Assembly (NCBI GenBank): GCA_018266335.1
Contig: JAFEAR010000236.1
Location: 1-64,000, forward strand
Reading direction: 5' to 3'
From: Bdellovibrionales bacterium
Lineage (GTDB): Bacteria; Bdellovibrionota; UBA2428
Length of the DNA: 64,000 nt
How positions within the stretch are numbered: position 1 is the stretch's first letter; each line of letters opens with the position of its first letter. Below, piece after piece: positions 35,351 to 46,100 of this stretch. A model generated the notes under the pieces. It was not told the DNA's origin and ran no database searches. It saw only the letters and a program-made list of their open reading frames with translations. The position numbers and the translations under genes are program-made.

Positions 35351-36864
35351 GTGCCCGCATTACCCAACAAGAACTCGAATCCTATCTCTGGGGCGCCGCT
35401 GTGCTGCTGCGCGGCCTCATCGATGCCGGCGACTACAAGCAGTTCATCTTTCCGCTGCTGTTCTTCAAGCGTATTTCCGATGTTTGGGATGAGGAATATC
35501 AGGCGGCGCTCAAGGAGTCAGGCGGCGACTTGTCCTATGCCGAGTTCGCGGAAAACCATCGGTTCCAAATACCGGATGGCGCGCATTGGAAGGACGTGCG
35601 CCAGGTCCCGAAAAACGTCGGCATGGCGATCCAGTCAGCCCTGCGGCAGATCGAGTCGGCCAACCCGGACATGCTGGCCGGCATTTTCGGCGATGCGCCC
35701 TGGACCAACCGAGAGCGCCTGCCGGATGAAACGCTCAAGAACCTCATCGAGCATTTCTCGACCCAGACGCTCTCGGTCGCCAACGTGCCCGAGGACGAGC
35801 TCGGCAATGCCTACGAATTCCTGATCAAGAAGTTCGCAGACGACTCCGGCCACACGGCTGCCGAGTTCTATACCAACCGCACCGTTGTGCACCTGATGAC
35901 GCAGCTGTTGGCTCCGCAAGCTGGCGAGTCGATCTACGACCCCACCTGCGGCACCGGCGGCATGCTCATTTCGGCGCTGGCCGAGGTCAAGCGCAGCGGC
36001 GGCGAGTACCGCACCCTCAAGCTCTACGGTCAGGAGCGCAATCTGATCACCTCCGGTATCGCCCGGATGAACCTGTTCCTGCATGGCGTCGAGGACTTTC
36101 AGATCATCCGGGGCGATACCCTGGCCGATCCCAAGCACATCGAAGGCGACCGGCTGCGCAAGTTCGACGTGATCCTCGCCAACCCGCCGTACTCCATCAA
36201 GCAGTGGGACCGCGAAGCCTGGGGACAGGATAAGTGGGGGCGCAACTTCCTCGGCACGCCACCGCAAGGTCGGGCCGACTACGCCTTCCAGCAGCACATC
36301 CTAGCCAGCCTGTCGGACCGAGGCCGCTGCGCCATTCTCTGGCCACATGGCGTGCTGTTCCGCAACGAAGAGCAGGCCATGCGCACCAAGATGATCGAGC
36401 AGGATTGGGTAGAAGCAGTGATCGGTCTCGGACCGAATCTTTTCTACAACTCCCCGATGGAGTCCTGCGTCATGGTCTGCAACCGGCGCAAGCCAGCCGA
36501 ACGCAAGGGCAAGGTGCTGTTCATCGACGCGCAGAACGAAGTCACCCGCGAACGGGCGCAGAGCTTCCTCAAGCCGGAACACCAGCAACGCATTCTGGAA
36601 GCCTTCCGCGCCTTCGCGCCGATCGAAGGCTTTGCAGCGGTGGCGACGCTGGACCAGATCATTCGCAACGGCACCAATCTCTCCATTCCGCTGTATGTAA
36701 AGCGGGCGACGAGCGCGGTGAACGGCAGCGGAACCATTGAGGCCGTCAGCCTGAGCGCGGCCTGGGAGAAATGGCAAAGCGACGGCCGCGCCTTCTGGCA
36801 GCAGATGGATGCTTTGGTGGAAACGCTCGATGGCCTGGAAACCGAGGAGATCGAGCGTGGCTGA
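35347..36864 (+). CDS. hsdM: Type I RM methyltransferase subunit HsdM, copy 2
   Basis: This 505-aa paralogue of the preceding protein has the same plan: ELESYLWGAAVLLRG, FPLLFFKRISDVWDEEY, YDPTCGTGGML at about 197-207, and the catalytic NPPY at about 278. Shared blocks are long, but the TPR of copy 1 is TNR here (FYTNRTVV), and the catalytic motif ends in Y rather than F. A long C-terminal region probably contacts HsdS. It overlaps the stop of copy 1 by 4 bp and the next gene starts inside its 3' end. Tandem, non-identical hsdM genes with one hsdS and one hsdR are uncommon. Confidence 0.95.
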   Translation: MSARITQQELESYLWGAAVLLRGLIDAGDYKQFIFPLLFFKRISDVWDEEYQAALKESGGDLSYAEFAENHRFQIPDGAHWKDVRQVPKNVGMAIQSALRQIESANPDMLAGIFGDAPWTNRERLPDETLKNLIEHFSTQTLSVANVPEDELGNAYEFLIKKFADDSGHTAAEFYTNRTVVHLMTQLLAPQAGESIYDPTCGTGGMLISALAEVKRSGGEYRTLKLYGQERNLITSGIARMNLFLHGVEDFQIIRGDTLADPKHIEGDRLRKFDVILANPPYSIKQWDREAWGQDKWGRNFLGTPPQGRADYAFQQHILASLSDRGRCAILWPHGVLFRNEEQAMRTKMIEQDWVEAVIGLGPNLFYNSPMESCVMVCNRRKPAERKGKVLFIDAQNEVTRERAQSFLKPEHQQRILEAFRAFAPIEGFAAVATLDQIIRNGTNLSIPLYVKRATSAVNGSGTIEAVSLSAAWEKWQSDGRAFWQQMDALVETLDGLETEEIERG

Positions 36865-38023
36865 TAAGAAGTTGAAACCTGGCTGGAAGATCTGGCGCTT
36901 CGATCAGATCGCCACCAACGTCAATGTCCGCATCGACAAGCCGTCCGAATCCGGAATGGAGCATTACGTTGGTCTGGAACACCTCGACCCCGATTCGTTG
37001 CGCATTCGGCGTTGGGGCAGCCCGGATGATGTGGAAGCCACCAAGCTGGTGTTCAAAAAGGGCGACATCATTTTCGGTCGCCGTCGCGCTTACCAGCGCA
37101 AGCTGGGCGTAGCCGAGTTCGACGGGATCTGCTCGGCCCACGCAATGGTGCTTCGCGCCAAGCCCGACGTTGTGCTGCCGGAGTTCCTGCCCTTCTTCAT
37201 GCAGAGCGACCTGTTCATGAATCGGGCAGTGGAGATTTCTGTTGGCTCTCTTTCGCCGACAATTAACTGGAAAACGCTCGCGGTTCAGGAGTTCGCGTTG
37301 CCGTCGTTGGAGGAGCAGCGAAAGGCTGCCGAGGCCCTCGATCTATTCGACGAACAGTCTGGCGCTTTTGAATCGCTGATTGCGACTGCACGGCAACTTC
37401 AACGTGCCCTTTCGATAGACCACTTTGACGCCGATCACCCGAACAGAGTGTCAGTCGCCAATGTTGGAACATGGCATAGCGGAGGTACGCCGGCACGTGG
37501 CAACCCATCGTATTGGGGCGGAAGCATTCCTTGGATCAGCCCTAAAGACATGAAAGCCGCAGAGCTGGGCAGTGCAACCGAAACTGTAACCCCTTCGGGA
37601 GTAGAGGCGGGTTCTAAGTTGATGCCTGCCGACACAATCATGATCGTGGTGAGGGGAATGATTCTGGCCCATACATTCCCCGTCGCTAGGACGCTGGTGC
37701 CGGCCGCTTTCAATCAAGACATGAAAGCACTTGTGGTGTCCGACAGCTTCCGACCGAAATACATTCAGTATTGGTTTGAACATTCGGCTGAGCGATACCT
37801 TCAGCTCGTATCAGCGTCTTCACATGGAACAAAGCGTCTGGAGAGTGACAAGCTCTTTTCACTGTCCGTTCCCGCAGTTTCCCTTGATGAACAAGATGAA
37901 TTCATTGCCCAAATAGATGCTCTCCGGCAAGCGTGCCACCAGGCAGAGCAGCGTCGGCAAGATGCCTTGGCGGTGAAGCGAGCATTTCTAAACGGGCGGC
38001 TCTTTAGCGAGGTTGGGGAATGA
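36857..38023 (+). CDS. hsdS: Type I RM specificity subunit HsdS
   Basis: The start was set at the GTG at 36857, which overlaps the hsdM copy 2 stop and follows GAGGAG; the frame is open a little further upstream. The 388-aa product has two target-recognition halves. The first is about 5-165 (GWKIWRFDQIATNVN to LPSLEEQRKAAEAL) and the second about 195-365 (SVGLSPT-type and PSYWGGSIPWISPKDMK to LDEQDEFIAQIDAL). Each half is followed by a helical spacer. It would recognise a bipartite asymmetric DNA site. It overlaps the hsdR start (ATGA). Confidence 0.93.
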   Translation: MADKKLKPGWKIWRFDQIATNVNVRIDKPSESGMEHYVGLEHLDPDSLRIRRWGSPDDVEATKLVFKKGDIIFGRRRAYQRKLGVAEFDGICSAHAMVLRAKPDVVLPEFLPFFMQSDLFMNRAVEISVGSLSPTINWKTLAVQEFALPSLEEQRKAAEALDLFDEQSGAFESLIATARQLQRALSIDHFDADHPNRVSVANVGTWHSGGTPARGNPSYWGGSIPWISPKDMKAAELGSATETVTPSGVEAGSKLMPADTIMIVVRGMILAHTFPVARTLVPAAFNQDMKALVVSDSFRPKYIQYWFEHSAERYLQLVSASSHGTKRLESDKLFSLSVPAVSLDEQDEFIAQIDALRQACHQAEQRRQDALAVKRAFLNGRLFSEVGE

Positions 38024-40998
38024 CAGGTTTCACTGAGGCAAATACCGTAGAAGCCTATCTCTACGATCTGCTATCTGGCCCGGCAAAGCCCGTCACCGCT
38101 AATGTCGTCCAGGAGCCAAAAGCCACCTATGGCCGCAGCCGTAAGGGCATCGGCTGGCGTCGTGTCGCTAGCGCCGAGATCCCTCGCCAGCACCAGGACG
38201 TCTTGGTTGAAACCTGGGTACGCGAAGCACTAATCCGCCTCAACCCGGAGATTGCCGCCCAGCCCGACCGTGCAGACGAGGTGCTCTACAAGCTGCGCGC
38301 CATCGTGCTTGCGGTGCGCTCCGACGGCCTGATCCGTGCCAATGAGGAATTCACCGCTTGGCTCAGGGGTGAGCGTTCCATGCCCTTCGGCCAGAACAAC
38401 GAGCATGTGCCGGTTCGCCTGATCGATTTCGACAGCCTCGACCAGAACCAATACGTCGTCACCCAGCAGTTCACCTTCCGTGCCGGCAGCGCCGAGCGTC
38501 GCGCCGATCTGGTCCTGCTCGTGAATGGCCTGCCTCTCGTGTTGATCGAGGCCAAGACGCCGACGCGTTCAGCGGTGAGCTGGGTGGATGGCGCGCTGCA
38601 GGTGCATGACGATTACGAGAGGCACGTGCCGGAGCTGTTCGTCTGTAATGTGTTCTCGGTGGCCACCGAAGGGAAGGAGTATCGCTACGGCTCGCTCGGC
38701 CTGCCCATCAAGGATTGGGGGCCGTGGAACCTTGAGGACGACGGCGATGCGCTCAAGCACCCGCTGAAAGGCTTGAAACTGGCTGCCGAAAGCATGCTTC
38801 GGCCCCATGTGGTACTCGACATCCTTGCCAACTTCACCCTCTTCGCCACCAACAAGAAAAAGCAGCGCATCAAGATCATTTGCCGCTATCAGCAGTACGA
38901 GGCGGCTAACAAAATTGTCGAGCGGGTGCTGACCGGCTATCCGAAGAAGGGCCTGATCTGGCATTTCCAGGGGTCAGGCAAGTCGCTGCTGATGGTGTTC
39001 GCGGCTCAGAAGCTGCGCCTGCATCCGCGCTTGAAGAATCCCACGGTGCTGATCGTGGTCGACCGTGTCGATCTCGATACCCAGATCACCGGCACCTTCA
39101 CCGGGGCTGATATCCCCAACCTCGAAAAGGCTGACTCCCGCGACAAGTTGCGCCAATTGCTGGCGCAAGACGTGCGCAAGATCATCATCACGACGATCTT
39201 CAAATTCGGTGAGGCCGATGGTGTGCTGAACGATCGCGGCAACATCATCGCCTTGGTCGACGAGGCGCACCGCACCCAGGAAGGCGACCTCGGCCGCAAG
39301 ATGCGCGATGCGCTACCGAATGCCTTCCTGTTCGGTCTGACCGGTACGCCAATCAATCGCTTCGATCGCAACACCTTCTACGCCTTCGGCGCGGAGGAAG
39401 ATGACAAGGGTTACCTGAGCCGCTATGGCTTCGAGGAGTCCATCCGTGATGGCGCCACACTGAAGCTGCACTTCGAGCCGCGCCTGCTGGAGCTGCACAT
39501 CGACAAAGCAGCCATCGACGCCGCCTTCAAGGAGATGACCGGCGGTCTCTCCGACCTCGACCGCGATAACCTCGGCAAGACCGCCGCCAAGATGGCCGTG
39601 CTGGTGAAGACGCCGGAGCGCATCCGGCGCGTGTGCGAGGACATCGTCCAGCATTTCCAGAGCAAGGTGGAGCCGAACGGCTTCAAGGGCCAGATCGTCA
39701 CCTTCGACCGCGAATCCTGCCTGCTCTACAAGCAGGAGCTGGACAAGCTGCTGCCGCCCGAGACCTCCGACATCGTGATGACGGTGAATGCCAACGAGCC
39801 GCAGTACAAGGACTATGCGCGCACGCGGGATGAAGAGGAGCGGTTGCTTGATCGCTTCCGCGACCCCAACGACCCGCTCAAACTGATCATCGTCACCTCG
39901 AAGCTGTTGACCGGCTTCGACGCACCCATCCTGCAGGCGATGTACCTGGACAAACCGCTGCGCGACCACACGCTGCTCCAGGCCATCTGCCGGGTGAACC
40001 GCACCTACTCCGAGCAGAAGACCCATGGCCTGATCGTGGATTACCTCGGCATCTTCGACGACGTGGCCAAGGCGCTGGAGTTCGACGACAAGAGCGTCAC
40101 GGCGGTGGTGTCGAATATTCAGGAGCTCAAGGACCGGCTGCCGGAGGCGATGCAGAAATGCTTGGCTTTCTTTGCCGGCGTTGATCGCACTGTCGAGGGT
40201 TACGAGGGGCTGATCGCCGCCCAGCAATGCCTGCCCAACAATGAGCTGCGCGACAACTTCGCGGTCGAGTACAGCCTGCTCAATAAACTCTGGGAAGCCA
40301 TCTCGCCAGATCCGATCCTCGGTGAGTACGAGAAGGACTACAAGTGGCTGTCGCAGGTGTACCAGTCGGTGCAGCCCTCCAGCGGTCACGGCAAACTGAT
40401 CTGGCATTCCCTCGGCGCCAAGACCATCGAGCTGATCCACCAGAACGTGCACGTCGATGCCGTGCGCGACGACCTCGATACGCTGGTGCTGGACGCCGAT
40501 CTGCTGGAGGCAGTGCTCTCGAACCCTGACCCGAAGAAGGCCAAGGAAATCGAAATCAAGGTTGCCCGGCGCCTACGCAAACACCTCGGAAACCCAAAGT
40601 TCAAGGCGCTCTCGGAACGCCTGGATGCCCTGCGCGATCGCTTCGAGTCCGGCGTGCTCAACAGCGTCGAGTTTCTCAAGCAACTGCTGCAACTGGCCAA
40701 GGAAGTGCTGCAGGCGGAGAAGGAAACGCCTCCGGAAGAGGACGAGGATCGTGGCAAGGCGGCGCTCACCGAGCTGTTCAATGAAGTTAAGACCGCCGAA
40801 ACGCCGATCATGGTCGAGCGCGTGGTGGCCGACATCGACGAGATCGTGCGCTTGGTCCGGTTTCCCGGTTGGCAGGACACCCTCGCTGGCGAGCGCGAGA
40901 TCAAGAAGGCGCTCAGGAAATCCTTGTTCAAGTACAAGCTGCATGCCGATGAAGAGCTGTTCGAGAAAGCGTACAGCTACATCCGGCAGTATTACTGA
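38020..40998 (+). CDS. hsdR: Type I RM restriction subunit HsdR
   Basis: This 992-aa motor-nuclease has the N-terminal PD-ExK domain (RADLVLLVNGLPLVLIEAK, E-x-K at about 175). Walker A FQGSGKSLLM is at about 315, DEAH (VDEAHRTQEGDLG) at about 413, TGTPINRFD near 445 and ICRVNRTYSEQKTHG at about 665. A helical C-terminal HsdM-binding region follows. It translocates DNA and cuts at a distance from unmethylated sites. All motifs look intact. The start overlaps the hsdS stop, and the DUF262 gene follows 9 bp after its stop. Confidence 0.95.
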   Translation: MTGFTEANTVEAYLYDLLSGPAKPVTANVVQEPKATYGRSRKGIGWRRVASAEIPRQHQDVLVETWVREALIRLNPEIAAQPDRADEVLYKLRAIVLAVRSDGLIRANEEFTAWLRGERSMPFGQNNEHVPVRLIDFDSLDQNQYVVTQQFTFRAGSAERRADLVLLVNGLPLVLIEAKTPTRSAVSWVDGALQVHDDYERHVPELFVCNVFSVATEGKEYRYGSLGLPIKDWGPWNLEDDGDALKHPLKGLKLAAESMLRPHVVLDILANFTLFATNKKKQRIKIICRYQQYEAANKIVERVLTGYPKKGLIWHFQGSGKSLLMVFAAQKLRLHPRLKNPTVLIVVDRVDLDTQITGTFTGADIPNLEKADSRDKLRQLLAQDVRKIIITTIFKFGEADGVLNDRGNIIALVDEAHRTQEGDLGRKMRDALPNAFLFGLTGTPINRFDRNTFYAFGAEEDDKGYLSRYGFEESIRDGATLKLHFEPRLLELHIDKAAIDAAFKEMTGGLSDLDRDNLGKTAAKMAVLVKTPERIRRVCEDIVQHFQSKVEPNGFKGQIVTFDRESCLLYKQELDKLLPPETSDIVMTVNANEPQYKDYARTRDEEERLLDRFRDPNDPLKLIIVTSKLLTGFDAPILQAMYLDKPLRDHTLLQAICRVNRTYSEQKTHGLIVDYLGIFDDVAKALEFDDKSVTAVVSNIQELKDRLPEAMQKCLAFFAGVDRTVEGYEGLIAAQQCLPNNELRDNFAVEYSLLNKLWEAISPDPILGEYEKDYKWLSQVYQSVQPSSGHGKLIWHSLGAKTIELIHQNVHVDAVRDDLDTLVLDADLLEAVLSNPDPKKAKEIEIKVARRLRKHLGNPKFKALSERLDALRDRFESGVLNSVEFLKQLLQLAKEVLQAEKETPPEEDEDRGKAALTELFNEVKTAETPIMVERVVADIDEIVRLVRFPGWQDTLAGEREIKKALRKSLFKYKLHADEELFEKAYSYIRQYY

Positions 40999-41007
40999 GG
41001 CCCGAGC

Positions 41008-43107
41008 ATGAAAGCAGAAGACACGCTGGTTACCAATCTGCTGCAGGGCGCGAAGCAATTCATCGTGCCGATCTTTCAGCGCGACTACAGCTGGGGCACG
41101 AAGCACTGCCAGCAACTGTGGAAGGATGTGATTCGCGTCGGTAGCGACCCAAATGTGAAGGGGCACTTCCTTGGCTCAGTGGTCTATGTCGCGGCCGAGG
41201 ACAACACAGCCACCATCACTCGTTGGTTGTTGATCGATGGCCAACAACGCCTTACTACGCTGACGCTTTTGTTGATCGCGCTTCGTGACCGGCTGGCACA
41301 ACTTCCTGGAAATTCAGGTCAGGGAGAGGAGGAAGCGACCCCCGATGAGCTGGACGACTATTACCTGCGCAACCGGCACGGCAAAGGGGAGCGGCGGCAC
41401 AAGCTGCATCTGCGCCGGGCAGATCACGAAACGCTGATTGCGCTTCTGGATGGAAAGACGTTGCCAGAGGTCGCCTCGGAACGGGTGAAGGAGAACTTCC
41501 TGTTCCTGCGTGAGTTGGTTGCCCAGGCCGATGTGCAAACCGTCTACAACGGCATCAAGAAGCTGGTGGTCGTGGACGTGAGTCTGACGCGCGGCCAGGA
41601 TGATCCGCAGATGATTTTTGAAAGCCTGAACTCTACAGGGGTGGATTTGACTCAGGCCGATCTGATCCGAAATTTCGTACTGATGCGGCTGGACGAGTCC
41701 TCCCAGACCCAGCTCTACGAAGAACACTGGCAGCCGATCGAGCAGTCCTTCGGGCGGCGCTACCGTACCGAGTTCGATAAATTTGTGAAGGATTTTCTGA
41801 CGCTGCAAATGCGTCCCGGCACGCCATTGAAAGCGGCCGAGATCTATTACGAGTTCCGCAGCTACTTCTCGCGTACTGTCGAAAAGCGTGGTGTCGATGG
41901 CATCCTCAGCGACCTGCGCCGCTTCGGCACCTACTACACGGCATTCAGTCTCGGACAGGAGAAGCGGCCGGCATTAAAGGAGGCGTTTTCCCGCCTGCGC
42001 TCCCTGGTCGAGGTGGCTTCGCCGGTCGTGCTGACGCTTTACGACTTTTATGACCGAGCCAAGACCCTGAGTGCCGACGAGTTCGTCGAGGCGGTCGAGT
42101 TGCTGGAGAGCTTCGTCTTCCGGCGTTCAGTGTGCGACATGCAAACGCGCAGCCTCGGACAAATATTCGCAAGCCTGGCCTATCGGATCACCGAGAGCCA
42201 GCCGCTGCTCAGTTTAAAGGTGGCGCTGTATCGGCAAGGCAAGAAGCGCCGCTTTCCAAGCGATACTGAATTTCGTGAGGCGCTCGAAACCCGCGATGTC
42301 TACGACATGCGCACTTGCTTCTATCTGCTGGATCGGCTTGAGAACTTCAGCAAGGAGCGTATCGATACCTCGAACTTTTCCATTGAGCACGTTATGCCGC
42401 AGAACGAGGACCTTCGTCCGGAATGGCGAACGATGCTCGGTAGCGACTGGAAAGCAGTACAGGAAACGTGGCTGCACCGCCTGGGCAATCTGACGCTGAC
42501 CGGATACAACTCCACATACAGCGACCGTCCATTTTCCGAGAAGAAAACGATTGCCGGTGGCTTCGATGAGAGCCCGCTGCGCTTGAACAAGTTCATTCGC
42601 GAACAATCTGCGTGGGACGGTACGACCATCGAACAGCGAGGCAAGTTGCTCGCCGAGAAGGCCGTGACCGTATGGCGACCATTGGTCGTCGATTTGCTGG
42701 CCGTGAAGCAACGGGAGTTGGAGGAGCACAAGGCCTTTGCCGCCAACTACAGGATCGAGGACCTGGAACTGGATGACATCGCCAAGAAGTTGCTGGAGGC
42801 TTTACGTCCACAGATCCAGGCATTTGGTGAAGATGTAGTCGAGCTGCCCAACAACCGGAGCGTTATCTACCGTGTGTTTGATTTCTTCGTCGAAATCATC
42901 CCGCGTAAGCAGCGGCTGAGCCTCTTGCTGAATCTGGATTTTGCCGACTGCGAAGATCCATCAGGGAAAGCCCGCGATGCTACGGAGTTCGCCTTCATCA
43001 TCGGCGCAACTGAGACGGGTGGAGTGCTGTACAACCTGGAATCACAAGACGATGTGCCGGCTGCGATCAACGTGGTCAGACAAGCGTATGAGCGTGTGAC
43101 TGAGTGA
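41008..43107 (+). CDS. GmrSD-like DUF262/DUF1524 protein
   Basis: This 699-aa protein has the N-terminal DUF262 (ParB/GmrS-like NTPase) domain: FIVPIFQRDYSWG at about 18-30 and LLIDGQQRLTTLTLL at about 73-87. The C-terminal DUF1524 HNH nuclease has SIEHVMPQ at about 457-464 and HRLGNLTLTGYNS at about 489-501. GmrSD proteins are type IV restriction enzymes that cut modified phage DNA, so this gene complements the type I system, which cuts unmodified DNA. It lies 9 bp after hsdR and probably shares its promoter. Confidence 0.9.
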   Translation: MKAEDTLVTNLLQGAKQFIVPIFQRDYSWGTKHCQQLWKDVIRVGSDPNVKGHFLGSVVYVAAEDNTATITRWLLIDGQQRLTTLTLLLIALRDRLAQLPGNSGQGEEEATPDELDDYYLRNRHGKGERRHKLHLRRADHETLIALLDGKTLPEVASERVKENFLFLRELVAQADVQTVYNGIKKLVVVDVSLTRGQDDPQMIFESLNSTGVDLTQADLIRNFVLMRLDESSQTQLYEEHWQPIEQSFGRRYRTEFDKFVKDFLTLQMRPGTPLKAAEIYYEFRSYFSRTVEKRGVDGILSDLRRFGTYYTAFSLGQEKRPALKEAFSRLRSLVEVASPVVLTLYDFYDRAKTLSADEFVEAVELLESFVFRRSVCDMQTRSLGQIFASLAYRITESQPLLSLKVALYRQGKKRRFPSDTEFREALETRDVYDMRTCFYLLDRLENFSKERIDTSNFSIEHVMPQNEDLRPEWRTMLGSDWKAVQETWLHRLGNLTLTGYNSTYSDRPFSEKKTIAGGFDESPLRLNKFIREQSAWDGTTIEQRGKLLAEKAVTVWRPLVVDLLAVKQRELEEHKAFAANYRIEDLELDDIAKKLLEALRPQIQAFGEDVVELPNNRSVIYRVFDFFVEIIPRKQRLSLLLNLDFADCEDPSGKARDATEFAFIIGATETGGVLYNLESQDDVPAAINVVRQAYERVTE

Positions 43108-43150
43108 TTGCCGATTCTATAACTGCCTGATTGTCTGGAAATGACCTGAT

Positions 43151-46100
43151 ATGCCGAGCACTGCAAAGAAACGAATCTCCAAAAGCACTTTGTCCATGTT
43201 CCTGCGGACCAAGTGCGATCGCGAACTTTATCTGTCTTTGCATGAAGACTCGGAGCTTGATGCGCATGGCATGCCGGTTCCGTTGCAGGCACGTCCTGGA
43301 ATCGGTGTACTCCAAACGGCAGGTCGGGATTTTGAGGATGAGCGCAACGATCAGTTGATTCAGGCGTTCGGCAGTCTGGTCATCTATCAGCCGGACAAGG
43401 GAGGCGCAAACAAACCAGTCAAGGCACCGCTCGCGTCATTGCTTGGCAAGGTAACAGCCTTGCCGTCAATCATCCTGCAAGGGAAGTTCGAGCCCTCTTC
43501 CTTCCAGAATCCCGTGATGGCGAATATTGGTCTGCAACCCGGACAGATCACTCAGGTCCCGCCAATCGCAGGGCTCATCCCTGACATCATCGTCGTGCGC
43601 CAGGCCACAGCCGATGACGAGGAGGTGGGGCCAGACGGATGTCGTCGGCGAATTGATCCGGCAACTGAGACGCGGCGTGCATTGAGCATCATTGATGTAA
43701 AGCACACTAGCGAGGCTAATCCGAGCTACTCCGCCGAAGTCGCGCTTTACGCACTTTTTCTGGCGAACTGGATCGCCGACCAGGGGTTGCAGAATGAGTA
43801 TTTCGTAACGATTCGCAGCTACCTGTGGACCCGATTCAAGCAAGGCCAGTCTGAACTCGACGCGTTGATGTCGGGCACCTCCCCAGCGACAGCGATTCAG
43901 TATCTCAACGCTCTGATCGCCGATAGCGAAGACGCCAACTTGCGCTTCTATCTGCCCACCGTTCTGCACTTCTTCCGGGAGGACTTGCTCCGGGTCATCG
44001 CTGTTGGCGACGCATCAACCAACGGGTGGCAGAACCTTGAATGGCATGTCGATGGCAGATGTAGTGCCTGTGACTGGTTGGGTCACGAAAAGTGGGCAAA
44101 TGCGAAGGACAAAGCGCGAATTGCGGCTCAGCCGAACCACTACTGCTACCCCGCAGCGAAGCTGACCGGGCATTTGAGCCAAATCGCGGGTATGACACGA
44201 GGTGCAAGAAAGACGCTCCAGATTAATGCCATTCAGGACACGGCGGGTGCGGCAAGCGCCCCCTCCGCGCATCCTGCCTTTCAGCAGCACAGCCATCTCA
44301 AGAAGGAACGCAGCCGTATCCCCGCGCGAGCGCAGGCCCTGATTTCTTCGGCCACGACGGTGGACAGCGCCGCCGTGCTGGCGAGCTTGGCGCCAGCGCC
44401 ACAACTCCATGTGGCGATCGCGATCAACTTCGATCCCAGCGCTGGCCTCCTTACCGGCCTCTCGATACTTGGTAGAGCAACGGCTTACATTCCTGGCCAG
44501 TCACCCCGGCAGTTTGTGCCCAAGTGCTTTGTCGTAGATCAGAAGGCGCTGGCTGATGAGTGGGTCGCTTTGGAAGGGCTTCTGTCTACCCTGTCTGACA
44601 TGATTGATCAGGCCGAGGCATTTGTTCGCGCTGCTGGACGAACCCCGCTAACCGCACAAATCGCGTTTTGGGAGAAACGACAATTTGAAGAGCTATGTGC
44701 GGCAATGGGGCGGCACTTGCCAAGGGTGCTGAGGCTGACCAACCGGAAGACGAAGGCCCTGGCCTGGCTTTTCCCTGCCGATGAACTGATCGAAAAGCCC
44801 GATGGCGCGGTCAGCCCCTGCGTTGTTTTCGTTGATGAGATTGTTCGGCGAGTTGTTTTTGCCCCAACACCTCATGTCATCACCCTGTTCGATACCGTTG
44901 AAACCTACTATTCGGGCCCTGGGCCAGTTCGGCTGGGTGATGCGTTCTATCGTGAATTCCTCACCAACGGCATTCCTCGGGAACGCATTTATGAGATTTG
45001 GAGCAACGTCACCACGATTAAACGGGGGTCCGTTACTGTTCCCCGCAACACCGTCATTCAGGAATTCGGCAACGCGTTGGAGAAGCAATGCCGGGCATTG
45101 AACAGCGTCGTCGAGAGACTGCGCACGGACTTCAAGGGGCAGCTCAAGGCAAACGCTCCAAAGCTGACACTGTCTATCCCTCAGGGCGCTCGCGACGTTG
45201 CGTTCGACAGCAAGCTTTGGGTTTGGTGGGAGGAGCTTCAGTATCACACGAGAAAGCTGGAGTCCCACCAGCGGTTGGCGCTTGATGCGGAAGCATTAGA
45301 GGCTAGTTACGAAGCGGTTCGGCTTACCAACGGGCACCCAACAGGGGTGCCGAATGAGTACGTTTTTGACGTGCTTCCTGGTTCAACCGAGGCCAAGCTC
45401 GACGACAACGAAGGCTATCTGGCTCTCGGCAAGGAAGGTCATCCTGGGCTTCCGTTGCAGCGCGGAAGGGATCTGATATCCGGTGGCGCGCCCCTTTACT
45501 CTGGGCAGAACGACACGCTGCTCGCACCGCTGTGGTCGGCACTCTCCGTAACGCTCGTGTCCTTTGACCGAGGCATGCAAAAGGCTGTCCTGAAGCTAAC
45601 CAACTGGCGCGACGCGGCTTTTGTTCCGTACCTGCTGGCCAATTCGACTATTGATCTGCTGAACGACATCTTCATCACTAAAGGCCAGGGCTCGTTCAAG
45701 TGGTACGAGACGGTCAAGCGGATTCTCACTGCAGTAGGGAACCCGTCGATAGCGGTGGCAGATAGCAATGCGGCAACTGCGATGGGGGCGAGGACTCCGC
45801 GCCCCGGCTCAGACCCGGTTACTCCTCTTGCCCGCGTACTCTGGGAGGCCGACACTCTTCACGCGACATCCGTCGTCGCTGCGACGCAGTCCTCTTCGGT
45901 TGCAGCCTACGCCAAGGCCAAGCACAACCTGAACAAGAGTCAGACCGATGCTGTCGCGCAGGCGGCGGAAAGAGGGCTGACGATTATCTGGGGGCCACCA
46001 GGCACCGGGAAGACGCAGACACTAGCTGGATGTATTCACGGCCTTGTTCATGATGCCGTGCGGCGGGGGCAGCCATTGAAATTGCTGGTCGCCGGACCGA

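Noticed and set aside
39313..40452. 379-aa antisense open frame within hsdR
   Set aside because: It is a shadow of the hsdR reading frame, Leu/Val/Gln-rich with no domain.
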